Source of the DNA: JAPLJC01 sp963697965
Lineage (GTDB): Bacteria > Desulfobacterota > Desulfobaccia > Desulfobaccales > 0-14-0-80-60-11
Reading direction: 5' to 3'
Assembly: GCA_963697965.1 (NCBI GenBank)
Contig: OY969108.1
Location: 2,232,001 to 2,296,000, forward strand
DNA: 64,000 nt
Each line of letters opens with the position of its first letter. Position 1 is the stretch's first letter. The notes beneath the pieces were generated by a model that saw only the letters and a list, made by a program, of their open reading frames with translations, made no database searches and was not told where the DNA came from. The position numbers and the translations under genes were made by a program. Of this stretch, positions 1-9,031 are shown piece after piece.

Positions 1-63
1 GGGCGAAGTTTCTTTGGTCATGCGGTACTCCCCGACTGCGCTGAGAGAACTTTGCCAACATAC

Positions 64-89
64 GAGGGGCGGGTTTCACACCCGCCCCT
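64..89. repeat. Dispersed palindromic repeat, type A
   Basis: GGGGCGGG and CCCGCCCC arms face each other around a short TTTCACA centre. The same arm design (AGGGGCG...CGCCCCT) recurs at many intergenic sites in this window. It lies downstream of the surA-like gene. I see no gene in bases 1-225. Confidence 0.75.
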
Positions 90-225
90 GCTGCTGGAGC
101 GATTCCTAATGGAACCGGCCTGCAATCTGCCAGTATTCTAGGGTTCGGGAGATAAAAGGTCCCCGATTTTATGGTCTGGTTAGTTATAAGACGCCGCCCG
201 GGGTGGCCACCGGTCGCCTTGCGTC

Positions 226-1173
226 TCACAGCATGATCTTGATATGGGCGTTTTCCCGGAGGGTTTTAACCCATACGGAAAATTGCTTCTCCATCTCCTT
301 CTGAGTCAGCATGCGGCGAATCTGCGGAGCCACCTCCTCATAGGGCTGGGCCTGACCGCTCCGGCGTTCCAGCAGCTGAATCAATTGAATCCCTTGCGGG
401 GTTACAACCGGGGCCACCTCTTTGGGACTCAACTTCCCCAGAAATTGCGATAGCTTGGGATCCAGTTCGTTTTCAGGAACGAAACCGACGTCAGTTGCCG
501 TCAGGGAGTATTTCTGGGCGGCATCCTGGAAAGTAGCGCCGCCTTTGACCGCATTGAAGATGTTTTCCGCTTGCTTTTTTACCTCTTCCTGCTGGGCTTC
601 GGTGGCGCCCGGCGGGTATGGTATCTTGATGGTTAACAGGTGCAATTGGGTGCCGCCTGCCTTATATTTTTCATCGTAAAACTGGCGCACCTGCGACTCA
701 CTGACCACGGCCTTGAGGCCCACCGTCATCGATAAGAGCCGCTCCTGCGTTAACTGGTCGGCGATCTTTTCCTTAATCTCTGCGAGGGTGAGGCCGGCCT
801 TGGTCAGGGCCTTATTAAAGGAGTCCTCGTCCGGCAGATGGTTCTGTTTCTTAAAATTTTCCAGGGCCTCATTCAGTTCCTTATCATCGACTTTGATTCC
901 CCGGCGTTTGGCCTCGGCCTTGGCCAGCTTCCGGTCAATGAGGGTCTCCAGCATTTGGTGTTCGAGACCCTTGTCTTCTTTGCCCTTGGGAGAAATACCC
1001 TCTTGCTCCTCGATGGATTTGGAGGCCTTTTGCAGCTCCGACATGGTGATGACTTCATCATTGACTTCGGCCACAATACGATCCACCACTTCAGCGGAGC
1101 CGTTCCTGGCCGACAAAGCCACCAGCACACAGACCAGGGCCAAGGTCAGCAGCCCTCTGGATATTCTCTCCAT
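226..1173 (-). CDS. SurA-like periplasmic peptidyl-prolyl isomerase/chaperone
   Basis: 315 aa. Residues 1-27 form a signal peptide (basic start, hydrophobic core, cut near NGSAE). The following VVDRIVAEVNDEVITMSEL segment is the typical start of the SurA N-terminal chaperone domain. A single parvulin-like (rotamase) region covers about residues 160-275 (LLTIKIPYPPG, ATFQDAAQKYS, GDVGFV-like TDVGFVPENEL). The family folds outer-membrane proteins in the periplasm; E. coli SurA has two rotamase domains, this one has one and is shorter. The start ATG lies 6 bp after the mfd stop, with an AGGAGAGG ribosome site inside the mfd 3' end, so it is probably co-transcribed with mfd. Confidence 0.85.
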   Translation of the reverse strand: MERISRGLLTLALVCVLVALSARNGSAEVVDRIVAEVNDEVITMSELQKASKSIEEQEGISPKGKEDKGLEHQMLETLIDRKLAKAEAKRRGIKVDDKELNEALENFKKQNHLPDEDSFNKALTKAGLTLAEIKEKIADQLTQERLLSMTVGLKAVVSESQVRQFYDEKYKAGGTQLHLLTIKIPYPPGATEAQQEEVKKQAENIFNAVKGGATFQDAAQKYSLTATDVGFVPENELDPKLSQFLGKLSPKEVAPVVTPQGIQLIQLLERRSGQAQPYEEVAPQIRRMLTQKEMEKQFSVWVKTLRENAHIKIML

Positions 1174-1179
1174 GGTTTT

Positions 1180-4100
1180 CTACCTCTCCTCTTCTGCATT
1201 AACAAATGTCTCCACTTCTTTCAAGCAGTTTTGCAAACGACTCAGGGGGGGCCCGCCTTCCGGCAGCCGCACCCGTAAGGTTTGATCCTGAAAAAGGCGA
1301 AAGGTATCCGGCTTGCTTTTTAAAAGGCCCACCAGGCGCGGCAGGTTCAGACGCTCCGGCCGGGCAAACTGCAGCCGCACAAAGCTGTCCTGCACCTCCA
1401 GGCGCTTGAGGCCCAACTGCCGCAGGCGGTGCTTGAGGCGAACCACCTCCAGGAGGTTGCGCCCCTCCGGAGGCAGCGGTCCGAACCGATCCTGAAATTC
1501 CCCCTCGAGTTCCTGCACCATCTCCGGGGTCAGGCGGCCGGAGAGTCGCCGGTAGAGCGCCAGGCGCTGCTGGACGTCGGGGACATAATCTTCGGGTAGG
1601 TAGGCGGCCAGGGGCAGGCGGATCTCCGGGTCCGGGGCCAGGTCTTCAGGCTCCCCCTTGAACTCCCGAACAGCCTCTTCCAGGAGTTGCAGATAAAGCT
1701 CATAACCGACTTCCGCCACCTGGCCGGATTGGGCCTGACCCAGGAGATTGCCGGCCCCCCGGATCTGCAGGTCGTGCATGGCGATCTTAAAACCGGAGCC
1801 CAACTCGGTAAATTCCATCAAGGTCTTGAGGCGTTTTTGGGCCTCGTTGGAGAGGGCAGCCTCATCGGGGACCAGCAGGTAGGCATAGGCCTGCGACTGG
1901 CTGCGGCCCACCCGGCCCCGCAGCTGATAGAGCTGGGCCAGCCCCAGGGTGTGGGCCCGGTTGATGATGATGGTGTTGGCTTGAGGGATGTCCAGGCCGG
2001 CTTCGATGATCGCGGTGCACATGAGCACGTCCACTTCCTTGCGCCAGAAGCGCAGCATCACCTTTTCCAGCTCCCGTTCCGGCATCTGGCCATGGGCCAT
2101 GGCCACCCGGGCCTCGGGCACCATCTCCTGGACCTGGCGGGTCCAACTGGCCAGGGTTCGCACCCGGTTGTGCACGAAAAAGACCAGTCCCCCCCGGGCC
2201 AGTTCCCGGCGGATGGCCGCCTGAATTACAGCCCGCTCCGGGCGGCACAAGTAGGTGCGCACCGCCAGGCGGTCCTCCGGCGGGGTGTTGATCAGGCTCA
2301 GGTCCCGCAGGCCCGTCAGGGACAATTGCAGGGTTCGGGGAATGGGGGTGGCGGTCAGGGTGAGAACGTCCACGGTACGGCGCCAATCCTTCAGTCTCTC
2401 CTTCTGCTTCACCCCGAAACGCTGCTCCTCATCTATGATGGCCAGGCCCAAATCCTTGAAAACCACGTCCCTGGACAGCAGCCGGTGGGTGCCGATGAGG
2501 ATGTCCACCCGGCCCCGGGCCAGGTCCGCCAGTATCTGCCGCTGCGCCGCCGGCGTCTTGAAGCGGCTCAGGACCCGCACCTCCAGCGGATAGTGAGCCA
2601 GCCGCCGGCTGAAGGTTTCATAATGCTGCTCCGCCAGCACCGTGGTGGACACCAGCATGGCCACCTGCTTGCCGTCCATGGCCGCCTTGAAGGCGGCCCG
2701 CACCGCCACTTCGGTCTTGCCGTAGCCCACGTCGCCGCAGATGAGCCGGTCCATGGGCTTATCCGAGGCCAGATCCGCCAGGACTTCCTGGATGGCCTGT
2801 TCCTGGTCCGGGGTCTCGGCAAATTCGAAGGTGGCCTCGAATTCCCGGAACACCGGGTCCGGGGGCGAAAATTGGTGCCCCGGCAGGACCCGGCGCAAGG
2901 CATAGAGCTCCACCAGTTCCCGGGCGATTTTTTCCACCGCCTTCCTGACCCGCTTCTTGGTGCGATCCCAGGACTTGCCCCCCAGACGCTCCACCCGGGG
3001 TTCCACCCCCTCCACCCCCAGGTATTTCTGCACCAGGTGGAGGCGATCCACCGGCAGGTAGAGGCGGTCACCGTTTAAGTATTCCAGTTCCAGAAAATCA
3101 TTGGCCTGGAGTCCCACGGAGAGCTTCACCAGTCCCCGGTAGATGCCGATCCCGTGGTCCAGGTGCACGATGTAATCCCCTTCCTGGAGGTCGGCCAGGG
3201 AGGTGAGGTCCTGGGGGGTGCGGCCCTCTTTGCGGCGCCGGCCTTCGGGGCGAAACCCGAGGGCCTCGTCTTCGGTGAGGACGATGAGTCCCTGGGAAAG
3301 GAGCCGGAATCCCCCGGAAAGATCGCCTACGGTGAGTTCCACCCGGCTTCCCGGCTCCCAGGTAGGGGAGAGGTTGAGCGGGGCCTCCAGGCCCTCTTCG
3401 TGGAGAAGCCGGGCCAGGCGCTCGCCCCGATGGCGGCTTTTGCACGCCAGCAGAACCTGAAACCCGCCCCGGCGCCATTCTTCCAGGCGGGCTGCCAGGG
3501 CCGGCACCAGCCGCCCGGCCTCGGTCCCGGCGGCGGCTAACTCCTGGGCCAGGCCCTCGTTTCTCTCCACCTGGAAATAAACGTCGCGCTCCGGATGAGG
3601 GTGGCCCCAGGGCATAAGCGGGCAGATGACGGTGCTGAACCGGCCCAAGCGGTCCTCCCAGGGAATTTGATCCAGCCAGCCCTGGGGTTCATGGGCCGTG
3701 TCCTCCACCATCTTTTTCAGCTCCCGCTCCAGGTTGAAGGGGTCCCAAACCACCACCACGGTCTCCGGCGGCAGCATCTCCCACAAGGTCTGGGGCTGCG
3801 GGTAAAATTCCTCGAGATGGCGCTCGATGCGGGGAAAGTGGCGGCCTTCCCGGACGTTTTCCCAGAACTGGGGGTCCTGGCGGCGTTTGCGCCGGGCCAG
3901 GGCGTGTTCCCGGGTCGCGCCGTCCAGCACCACTTCGCTGGCGGGCAGCACTACCAGCTCCTGAAGCTGGGCCAGGGACCGCTGGCTGGCCGGGTCAAAG
4001 CGCCGGATGGACTCCACTTCGTCCCCCCAGAACTCCAGGCGCACCGGCTGCTCATAGAGGGGCGGGAACAGGTCGATGATGCCGCCGCGCACACTGAACT

Positions 4101-4635
4101 CGCCCTTCTCCTCCACCACCGGACGGCGGGCATAACCTCCGTCCAGCAGGCTCTGGAGAAATTCCGGTCGGCTCAGGGTCTCGCCGGGGAGCACGTAGGC
4201 CAGTAAATCCCGAAGCCGCTGGGCCGGGGGGAGCTTCTGGCGCAGGGCCAGAGCCGGGGCCACCATGCGAAATGGGGACGTCGCGGTCACGGCCACATAG
4301 GCCGAGGCCATCCTGGCGCAGCTCACCTCGGAGTCGAAGCTCAGCTCCTGGAAGGGCAGGACTTCGTGGCCCGGAAAAAATAAAAGGCGCCGGGCGCCGC
4401 CGGAGTCGTCGTAGGGCTCTCCCAGGAAGAAGGCCAGGTCCTTCAAAAAGGTCTCATGGCCCTCACCGTTGGGGGTCACCAGGAGGAAGGGCCGTCCCAG
4501 TTGCCGAAAAAGGCTGGCCAGAAGGTAGGCGCCGCTGGCGGGGGTAAGACCTTGCAGATAGACCTGGCTGGGCTCCCGGGCAAGCGCCGTCAGGAGATCG
4601 GGGGATTCGATCCCCCTAGCCAAAGCAGAATGCAT
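1180..4635 (-). CDS. mfd: Transcription-repair coupling factor Mfd
   Basis: 1151 aa, full family length. Mfd removes RNA polymerase stalled at lesions and recruits UvrA. Visible in order: a UvrB-like N-terminal module (PFQELSFDSE, GGIIDLFPP), the RNA-polymerase interaction domain (about residue 490, GDYIVHLDHGIGIY), the SF2 translocase with Walker A GDVGYGKTE (about 635) and Walker B DEEQRFG (about 735), motif LTATPIPRTL, and helicase motif VI QLRGRVGRS. The start ATG (4633-4635) opens the ORF; other starts nearby are not excluded. uvrB and uvrC are elsewhere in the window. Confidence 0.97.
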   Translation of the reverse strand: MHSALARGIESPDLLTALAREPSQVYLQGLTPASGAYLLASLFRQLGRPFLLVTPNGEGHETFLKDLAFFLGEPYDDSGGARRLLFFPGHEVLPFQELSFDSEVSCARMASAYVAVTATSPFRMVAPALALRQKLPPAQRLRDLLAYVLPGETLSRPEFLQSLLDGGYARRPVVEEKGEFSVRGGIIDLFPPLYEQPVRLEFWGDEVESIRRFDPASQRSLAQLQELVVLPASEVVLDGATREHALARRKRRQDPQFWENVREGRHFPRIERHLEEFYPQPQTLWEMLPPETVVVVWDPFNLERELKKMVEDTAHEPQGWLDQIPWEDRLGRFSTVICPLMPWGHPHPERDVYFQVERNEGLAQELAAAGTEAGRLVPALAARLEEWRRGGFQVLLACKSRHRGERLARLLHEEGLEAPLNLSPTWEPGSRVELTVGDLSGGFRLLSQGLIVLTEDEALGFRPEGRRRKEGRTPQDLTSLADLQEGDYIVHLDHGIGIYRGLVKLSVGLQANDFLELEYLNGDRLYLPVDRLHLVQKYLGVEGVEPRVERLGGKSWDRTKKRVRKAVEKIARELVELYALRRVLPGHQFSPPDPVFREFEATFEFAETPDQEQAIQEVLADLASDKPMDRLICGDVGYGKTEVAVRAAFKAAMDGKQVAMLVSTTVLAEQHYETFSRRLAHYPLEVRVLSRFKTPAAQRQILADLARGRVDILIGTHRLLSRDVVFKDLGLAIIDEEQRFGVKQKERLKDWRRTVDVLTLTATPIPRTLQLSLTGLRDLSLINTPPEDRLAVRTYLCRPERAVIQAAIRRELARGGLVFFVHNRVRTLASWTRQVQEMVPEARVAMAHGQMPERELEKVMLRFWRKEVDVLMCTAIIEAGLDIPQANTIIINRAHTLGLAQLYQLRGRVGRSQSQAYAYLLVPDEAALSNEAQKRLKTLMEFTELGSGFKIAMHDLQIRGAGNLLGQAQSGQVAEVGYELYLQLLEEAVREFKGEPEDLAPDPEIRLPLAAYLPEDYVPDVQQRLALYRRLSGRLTPEMVQELEGEFQDRFGPLPPEGRNLLEVVRLKHRLRQLGLKRLEVQDSFVRLQFARPERLNLPRLVGLLKSKPDTFRLFQDQTLRVRLPEGGPPLSRLQNCLKEVETFVNAEEER

Positions 4636-4745
4636 GCTTAATTTTATCTAGATATGGCGCGGTTTTCAACCAGGCTGCCAAACAGCATCGCCATCTAAAT
4701 ATACAAGTGCTTGAAGTTACAATGACTTTTAGAAAAGGGGGCGCC

Positions 4746-4773
4746 TTGACATCCTGAGGTCTATGCTTATTTT
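4746..4773 (+). promoter_or_regulatory. Putative sigma-70 promoter for the Sec mini-protein
   Basis: A perfect -35 box TTGACA (4746-4751) is followed after 16 bp by TATTTT (4768-4773, 4 of 6 matches to TATAAT). It lies about 22-30 bp before the candidate start codons of the downstream small gene. Prediction from sequence only. Confidence 0.45.
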
Positions 4774-4804
4774 TTAGGTTCAGAGGAAAGGAAGGATGCC
4801 AGCC

Positions 4805-5098
4805 ATGAAAGTTACCAGTGGTCTCATCCTGGGTCTATTTTGTTTGCTGCTCATCGCCCCCGCTAATCCTGCATCTGCTGCCCTGGACCAGGAGGCAAAA
4901 ATCGTTTCTGAAGTGGGGTGATTTGAAGTCGGCAAGACAGCCTTGGAAAGGCTGCCCGGAGTGGTCAAGGTCGTAACCGGTTTTGTCCAATCTACGGAGA
5001 TAGACACTGTTTATTATGATCCGGCGATGATTACCCCGAAGGCAATGGAAGATGCCTTAAAAAAAGCGGATACCTATATCAGCACCATCGGTAATTAG
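4805..5098 (+). CDS. Candidate exported mini-selenoprotein with in-frame TGA (MsrA/HMA-like fold)
   Basis: Reading through TGA at 4919-4921 gives 97 aa (100 if the ATG at 4796 is used; both follow a GAGGAAAGGAAGG ribosome site). Residues 1-25 are a signal peptide ending ASAA. After it comes EVG-U-FEV, then LERLPGVVKVVTGF and VYYDPAMITPKAMEDAL. With identical spacing the TGA codon falls on the catalytic Cys of MsrA (GGCFW, then PGVV.VVSGY, as in the next gene) and equally on the second Cys of a heavy-metal-associated CxxC domain. A perfect hairpin with a GGA loop follows the TGA (separate entry). The mature protein has no Cys, so the Sec would be the only redox residue. It sits 53 bp before exported msrAB. 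The alternative is a pseudogene with a Cys-to-stop change. Function unknown. Confidence 0.7.
4938..4954 (+). promoter_or_regulatory. Bacterial SECIS-like hairpin after TGA 4919
   Basis: CAGCCTT (4938-4944) and AAGGCTG (4948-4954) pair perfectly around a GGA loop. The loop starts 24 nt after the TGA, inside the 16-37 nt range usually quoted for bacterial SECIS elements, and has the required G at its start. It lies within the reading frame, as bacterial SECIS elements must. Confidence 0.7.
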
Positions 5099-5151
5099 CC
5101 TTTCAGAGTAGACCGGGCATCCAGAATCCTCGGGTAACCCGGAGAATTAAG

Positions 5152-6300
5152 ATGAGAATAATGCGTTATCGGAGCGACTTCGACATGATTGGGATTCTCT
5201 TGATAGCTCTGTTTCTGGCTGCCGGGGCCGGCCCGGCGGGGGCTCAGCCCAATGCGCCAATGACTGGCAAACCCTTGCAAGGGGGCAATATGGCGGAAAA
5301 AGATCCGAATCTAGCCCTGGCCACCTTTGCCGGCGGCTGTTTCTGGTGCACGGAACATGACTTCAGGAACGCCCCGGGGGTGGTGAACGTGGTTTCCGGC
5401 TATGCCGGCTGCCGCGGCGGCCATCCCACCTATGAAGACTACGCCGAAAAGGGCTGCGTGGAAGCGGTTCAGGTATTCTACGATCCCCAAAAAGTCTCTT
5501 ATCCGCAACTCCTGGACTACTTCTGGCATCATATCAATCCCACCGATGGGGGGGGCCAATTCGTGGATCGGGGCCCCCAGTACCGGTCGGTCATCTACTA
5601 CCATGATGAAGAGCAAAAGCGCCTGGCCGAGGAATCCAAGGAAAAGCTGGCCGCCTCCGGAGTTTTTAAGGAACCCATCGTTACCGAAATCGTCGAGTTC
5701 ACCAATTTCTATCCCGCGGAGGATTACCACCAGGATTATGCCCAGAAGAATCCGGTGCGTTATAAGTATTACCGCTGGAACGCCGGCCGCGACCAGTTTC
5801 TGGAAAAGGTCTGGGGCGGAAGGCCCGCAGCCGCCGCCGATCCTCCCGGCGACAATTTTATCAAACCCAGTGCTGAAGTCCTCCGGAAGAAGTTGACCCC
5901 CTTGCAGTATGAGGTGACCCAGGAGGGAGGCACCGAGCCGGCCTTTCACAACGAATATTGGGATAACCACCGGGAAGGCATCTACGTAGACATCGTCTCC
6001 GGCGAACCGCTCTTCAGCTCCACGGCCAAATTCGACTCCGGCACCGGCTGGCCCAGCTTCACCAAACCCTTGGAACCCGGCGACATAGTGGAGCGCAAAA
6101 AGCGGGAGTGGCTTGGGGTGCGCACCGAGGTGCGCAGCAAACATGGCGACTCCCATCTGGGGGACCTCTTTGATGACGGGCCGCCGCCCACCGGGTTGCG
6201 CTATTGCCTGGACTCCGCCGCCTTGCGCTTCATTCCCAAGGAGGACCTGGAGAAAGAGGGCTACGGCCAGTATCTCTATCTGTTCACCCCAAAGAAGTGA
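5152..6300 (+). CDS. msrAB: Exported bifunctional methionine sulfoxide reductase MsrA-MsrB
   Basis: 382 aa. An N-terminal hydrophobic segment (about residues 12-31, ending GPAGAQ) looks like a signal peptide, so the enzyme should act in the periplasm. MsrA spans about residues 55-210 with catalytic C63 in GGCFWCTE and the VVNVVSGYAG strand; MsrB spans about 240-370 with FDSGTGWPSF, RTEVRSK, DSHLGD and the catalytic Cys in GLRYCLDSAALRF. The pair reduces both S- and R-diastereomers of methionine sulfoxide in damaged proteins. GGAG lies 7 bp before the ATG. The MsrA part uses Cys here, whereas the preceding small gene has TGA at the matching position. Confidence 0.93.
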   Translation: MRIMRYRSDFDMIGILLIALFLAAGAGPAGAQPNAPMTGKPLQGGNMAEKDPNLALATFAGGCFWCTEHDFRNAPGVVNVVSGYAGCRGGHPTYEDYAEKGCVEAVQVFYDPQKVSYPQLLDYFWHHINPTDGGGQFVDRGPQYRSVIYYHDEEQKRLAEESKEKLAASGVFKEPIVTEIVEFTNFYPAEDYHQDYAQKNPVRYKYYRWNAGRDQFLEKVWGGRPAAAADPPGDNFIKPSAEVLRKKLTPLQYEVTQEGGTEPAFHNEYWDNHREGIYVDIVSGEPLFSSTAKFDSGTGWPSFTKPLEPGDIVERKKREWLGVRTEVRSKHGDSHLGDLFDDGPPPTGLRYCLDSAALRFIPKEDLEKEGYGQYLYLFTPKK

Positions 6301-6363
6301 GCCGCCCGTCCCTGGCCGCTCCTTAAATATAAAATACCTAAACTAAGATACCGGGTTAAAGCA

Positions 6364-7938
6364 TTGAAGCCAACTGCAGCTATGGCGACGGGCGTCCCGG
6401 CGGCGGCCGAGACCGCCGCCAGGCCCGAGATGAGCCCCCTGGACACCTATAATGAAGCCCTGGTAGCCAATGTGCGGCCGCCGGACTGGGTGAATCCCGA
6501 GCCTCAACCTCGTTACCACCTGGTGGTCATTGGCGGGGGCACCGCGGGATTGGTAAGCGCAGCCGGGGCCGCGGGCCTGGGTGCCAAGGTAGCCCTGGTG
6601 GAGCGCCACCTTATGGGAGGGGATTGTCTCAATTACGGCTGCGTGCCCTCCAAGGCCATCATCCGCTCCTCTAAAGTTTACGCTGACATCCGGGATGCCG
6701 CCCAGTTTGGCTTGAAAATCTCCGGCGCGGCTGAAGTGGACTTTGCTGCGGTCATGGAGCGCATGCGGCGCCTGCGGGCGGAAATTAGCCCCCACGATTC
6801 CGCCCAGCGCTTCCGGGATTTGGGGGTGGACGTCTTCCTGGGCGAGGCCAGGTTTTCCGGCCGGGACAGCGTAGAAGTGGGAGGTAAGACCCTGCGCTTT
6901 CGAAAGGCGGTCATCGCCACCGGCAGCCGGCCCGTGAGCCCGGTGCTGCCGGGATTGCCGGAAGCCGGTTACCTGACTAACGAGACGGTCTTCTCTTTGA
7001 CTGAGCGCCCGGCGCGCCTTTTGGTCATGGGCGGTGGGCCCATCGGCTGCGAACTGGCCCAGGCCTTTCAACGCCTGGGCTGCCGGGTGACCCTGCTGCA
7101 CAAACATCCCCGCATCATGAATAGAGAAGATGCGGACGCCGCGGCACTGATCCAGAAGTCCTTCCAAAAGGAAGGCATCGGCCTGATCCTCAATGCCAAG
7201 GCTCTTGAGGCAACCAAAACCGGCAGCGGCAAGCTGGTCAAGTATGAAAGCGATGGCCGCCAGGGAGAAATCGAGGTTGACGAGATTCTCATCGGGGCCG
7301 GCCGGGCCCCCAACGTCGAAGGCCTCAACCTGGAAGCCGCCGGCGTCAACTATGAAGCCGGGAAAGGCCGGGGCGTGCTAGTCAATGACAAGCTGCAAAC
7401 CAGCAATCCCCGTATCTTCGCCGCGGGCGACGTTTGTCTCCCCTACCAATTCACCCATCTGGCCGATTTCGCGGCGCGTATCGTCATCCAGAACGCCTTG
7501 TTCTTAGGGCGCAAAAAACTAAGCGCCCTGACCATTCCCTGGTGCACCTATACCGACCCGGAAGTGGCCCACGTGGGCTTGAATGAAGCAGAAGCGGCAA
7601 CGCAGGGAATTGCGGTCACGACCTTTATCAAACCTTTAGGCGAGGTGGACCGGGCCATTTTGGACGGAGAAACAGAAGGGTTTGTAAAGATTCACGTCAA
7701 AAAAGGCGCCGACAAGATCCTGGGCGCCACCATCGTGGCCCGGCATGCCGGGGAGATGATCAGCGAGATCACCGCGGCCATGGTGGGCAACATCGGCCTG
7801 GGAACCCTGGCCGCGGTCATCCATCCCTATCCCACCCAGGCGGAGGCCATCCGTCAGACCGGCGACCTCTATAACCGCACCAGACTGACCCCCATGGTCA
7901 AATGGCTGTTTGCCCGGTTCCTGGCCTGGCGGCGGTGA
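6364..7938 (+). CDS. FAD-dependent pyridine nucleotide-disulfide oxidoreductase (MerA/Lpd-like)
   Basis: 524 aa from TTG 6364; ATG at 6382 or 6430 are equally possible starts, as no strong ribosome site decides. FAD-binding VVIGGGTAGLV lies near residue 58, the redox-active disulfide in GGDCLNYGCVPSK near 90, the NAD-binding VMGGGPIGCELAQ near 222, FAD site GDVCLPYQFTHLA near 357 and the C-terminal HPYPTQAE dyad near 483. It resembles proteins often labelled mercuric reductase, but it lacks the C-terminal paired Cys and an N-terminal metal-binding domain, and no mer genes are near. The true electron acceptor is unknown. It follows msrAB in the same direction by 63 bp, so a reductant role in that locus is possible. 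Confidence 0.85.
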   Translation: MKPTAAMATGVPAAAETAARPEMSPLDTYNEALVANVRPPDWVNPEPQPRYHLVVIGGGTAGLVSAAGAAGLGAKVALVERHLMGGDCLNYGCVPSKAIIRSSKVYADIRDAAQFGLKISGAAEVDFAAVMERMRRLRAEISPHDSAQRFRDLGVDVFLGEARFSGRDSVEVGGKTLRFRKAVIATGSRPVSPVLPGLPEAGYLTNETVFSLTERPARLLVMGGGPIGCELAQAFQRLGCRVTLLHKHPRIMNREDADAAALIQKSFQKEGIGLILNAKALEATKTGSGKLVKYESDGRQGEIEVDEILIGAGRAPNVEGLNLEAAGVNYEAGKGRGVLVNDKLQTSNPRIFAAGDVCLPYQFTHLADFAARIVIQNALFLGRKKLSALTIPWCTYTDPEVAHVGLNEAEAATQGIAVTTFIKPLGEVDRAILDGETEGFVKIHVKKGADKILGATIVARHAGEMISEITAAMVGNIGLGTLAAVIHPYPTQAEAIRQTGDLYNRTRLTPMVKWLFARFLAWRR

Positions 7939-8040
7939 TTCCGAGGGATTATGGTGTTATCGAGTCCTTGGCAATAGGGATAATAAGTGGGACTCTTTTC
8001 GTTACTGCCGAAGCGCGTTCCCAGCTCCGGGCGGCGGCGC

Positions 8041-8586
8041 TCACTTCCCGGCTTCAGCCAAATCTGCTTCGCAATTCAGGGTCAGGTAGACCTGCCTGCC
8101 GATCCCGACCCCTCCCTGTCCCATCTCGTTGTTATAGGTTATGCCGAAATCCTCGCGGTTGAGCCTGGCCTTGGCCTGAAAGCCGAAGGTGGTGTAGGTG
8201 ACGCCTTGATCCTCCAGGTGCGCCGGCCCGGCCCAGTGAACGTCCAACATCACCGGGCGGGTCACGCCATGCAGGGTCAGGTCCCCATGGACCCAGGCGT
8301 GGTCCAATCCTGCCGCCTCCACCCGGGTGCTCTTGAAGGTAATGGTGGGGTATTGCGCCGCGTCCAGGAAATCGGGACTCTTCAGATGCTCGTCTCGGTC
8401 CTCCACCCCGGTGTGTACGGACGCCGCCTCTATTGCCACCGCCACCGCGGAGCCCGCCACATTGAGCGGATCGAAATCGAGACTGCCGCTAATTTTGGGG
8501 AACATCCCCGCCACCCAGGTCACCATCAGGTGGCGCACCGAGAAGATTGCCGCGCTATGAGAGGTGTTGATCAGCCATTTTGCCAT
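8041..8586 (-). CDS. YceI family protein (lipocalin-like isoprenoid-binding fold)
   Basis: 181 aa covering the whole YceI domain: WLINTSHSAAIFSVRHLMV at the start, VHTGVEDRDEHLKSPDFLD, YPTITFKST, VHGDLTLHGVTRPV and FGFQAKARLNREDFGI. Members bind polyisoprenoid or other amphiphilic ligands; many are periplasmic, but this one has no signal peptide, so it is predicted to be cytoplasmic. It is transcribed against its upstream neighbour and shows no operon partner. Its substrate cannot be inferred. Confidence 0.92.
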   Translation of the reverse strand: MAKWLINTSHSAAIFSVRHLMVTWVAGMFPKISGSLDFDPLNVAGSAVAVAIEAASVHTGVEDRDEHLKSPDFLDAAQYPTITFKSTRVEAAGLDHAWVHGDLTLHGVTRPVMLDVHWAGPAHLEDQGVTYTTFGFQAKARLNREDFGITYNNEMGQGGVGIGRQVYLTLNCEADLAEAGK

Positions 8587-9031
8587 GCGTTGCCTGCCTT
8601 CCAGGAGAGATGCACTATTAATCCCGACTCCCCGCTTTACCCAGCGGCGCAGAAAAACCCGGCCCCCTGCCGCCCCGGGGCCTCGGGGCGACGAGGACCC
8701 TCAGCCACTTTTTTACGCCCCCCGGTCGAGGAAAAATGGGAAGAAAATTGCGATTTTTTTAACTTAAAATTAATATTAACTTAGTTATGATCCGTGGCAT
8801 TGTCAAACGGCCAGGTTGGTGGGGAGGCTGCCGCCGCGTCCGCAGAAAATGAGGCTTTTCATAATTGGCTGCATCATTAGCGCCGCTCCCTGGACCCGAC
8901 AATTTTTAGCGCTCCTGATCCGAAAATTTATATTTTTTCAGGATATGCCGATGATTAATCATGTATTCCTTGCAAGTTGATTGCGGCGCGACCGTCCTTC
9001 AGACCCGGAGTTCGGCGCGCCAGGAAACCGG
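8587..9031. other. Intergenic region between yceI and csrA-fliW
   Basis: 445 bp with no convincing gene. Bases 8750-8790 are strikingly AT-rich (runs of T, then alternating TTAA), a likely promoter zone for the minus-strand yceI. The part nearer the csrA-fliW gene holds short AT-rich stretches but no clear -35/-10 pair that I would defend. Confidence 0.5.

Noticed and set aside
1687..3078. 463-residue open frame on the plus strand opposite mfd
   Set aside because: Low-complexity Gly/Gln/His-rich translation with no motif; a shadow caused by high GC opposite a certain gene. The same applies to 13005-14981, 10558-11940 and 55291-56424 on the minus strand.
6364..7938. Mercuric reductase merA
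   Set aside because: No C-terminal paired Cys, no N-terminal HMA domain, and no mer genes nearby.
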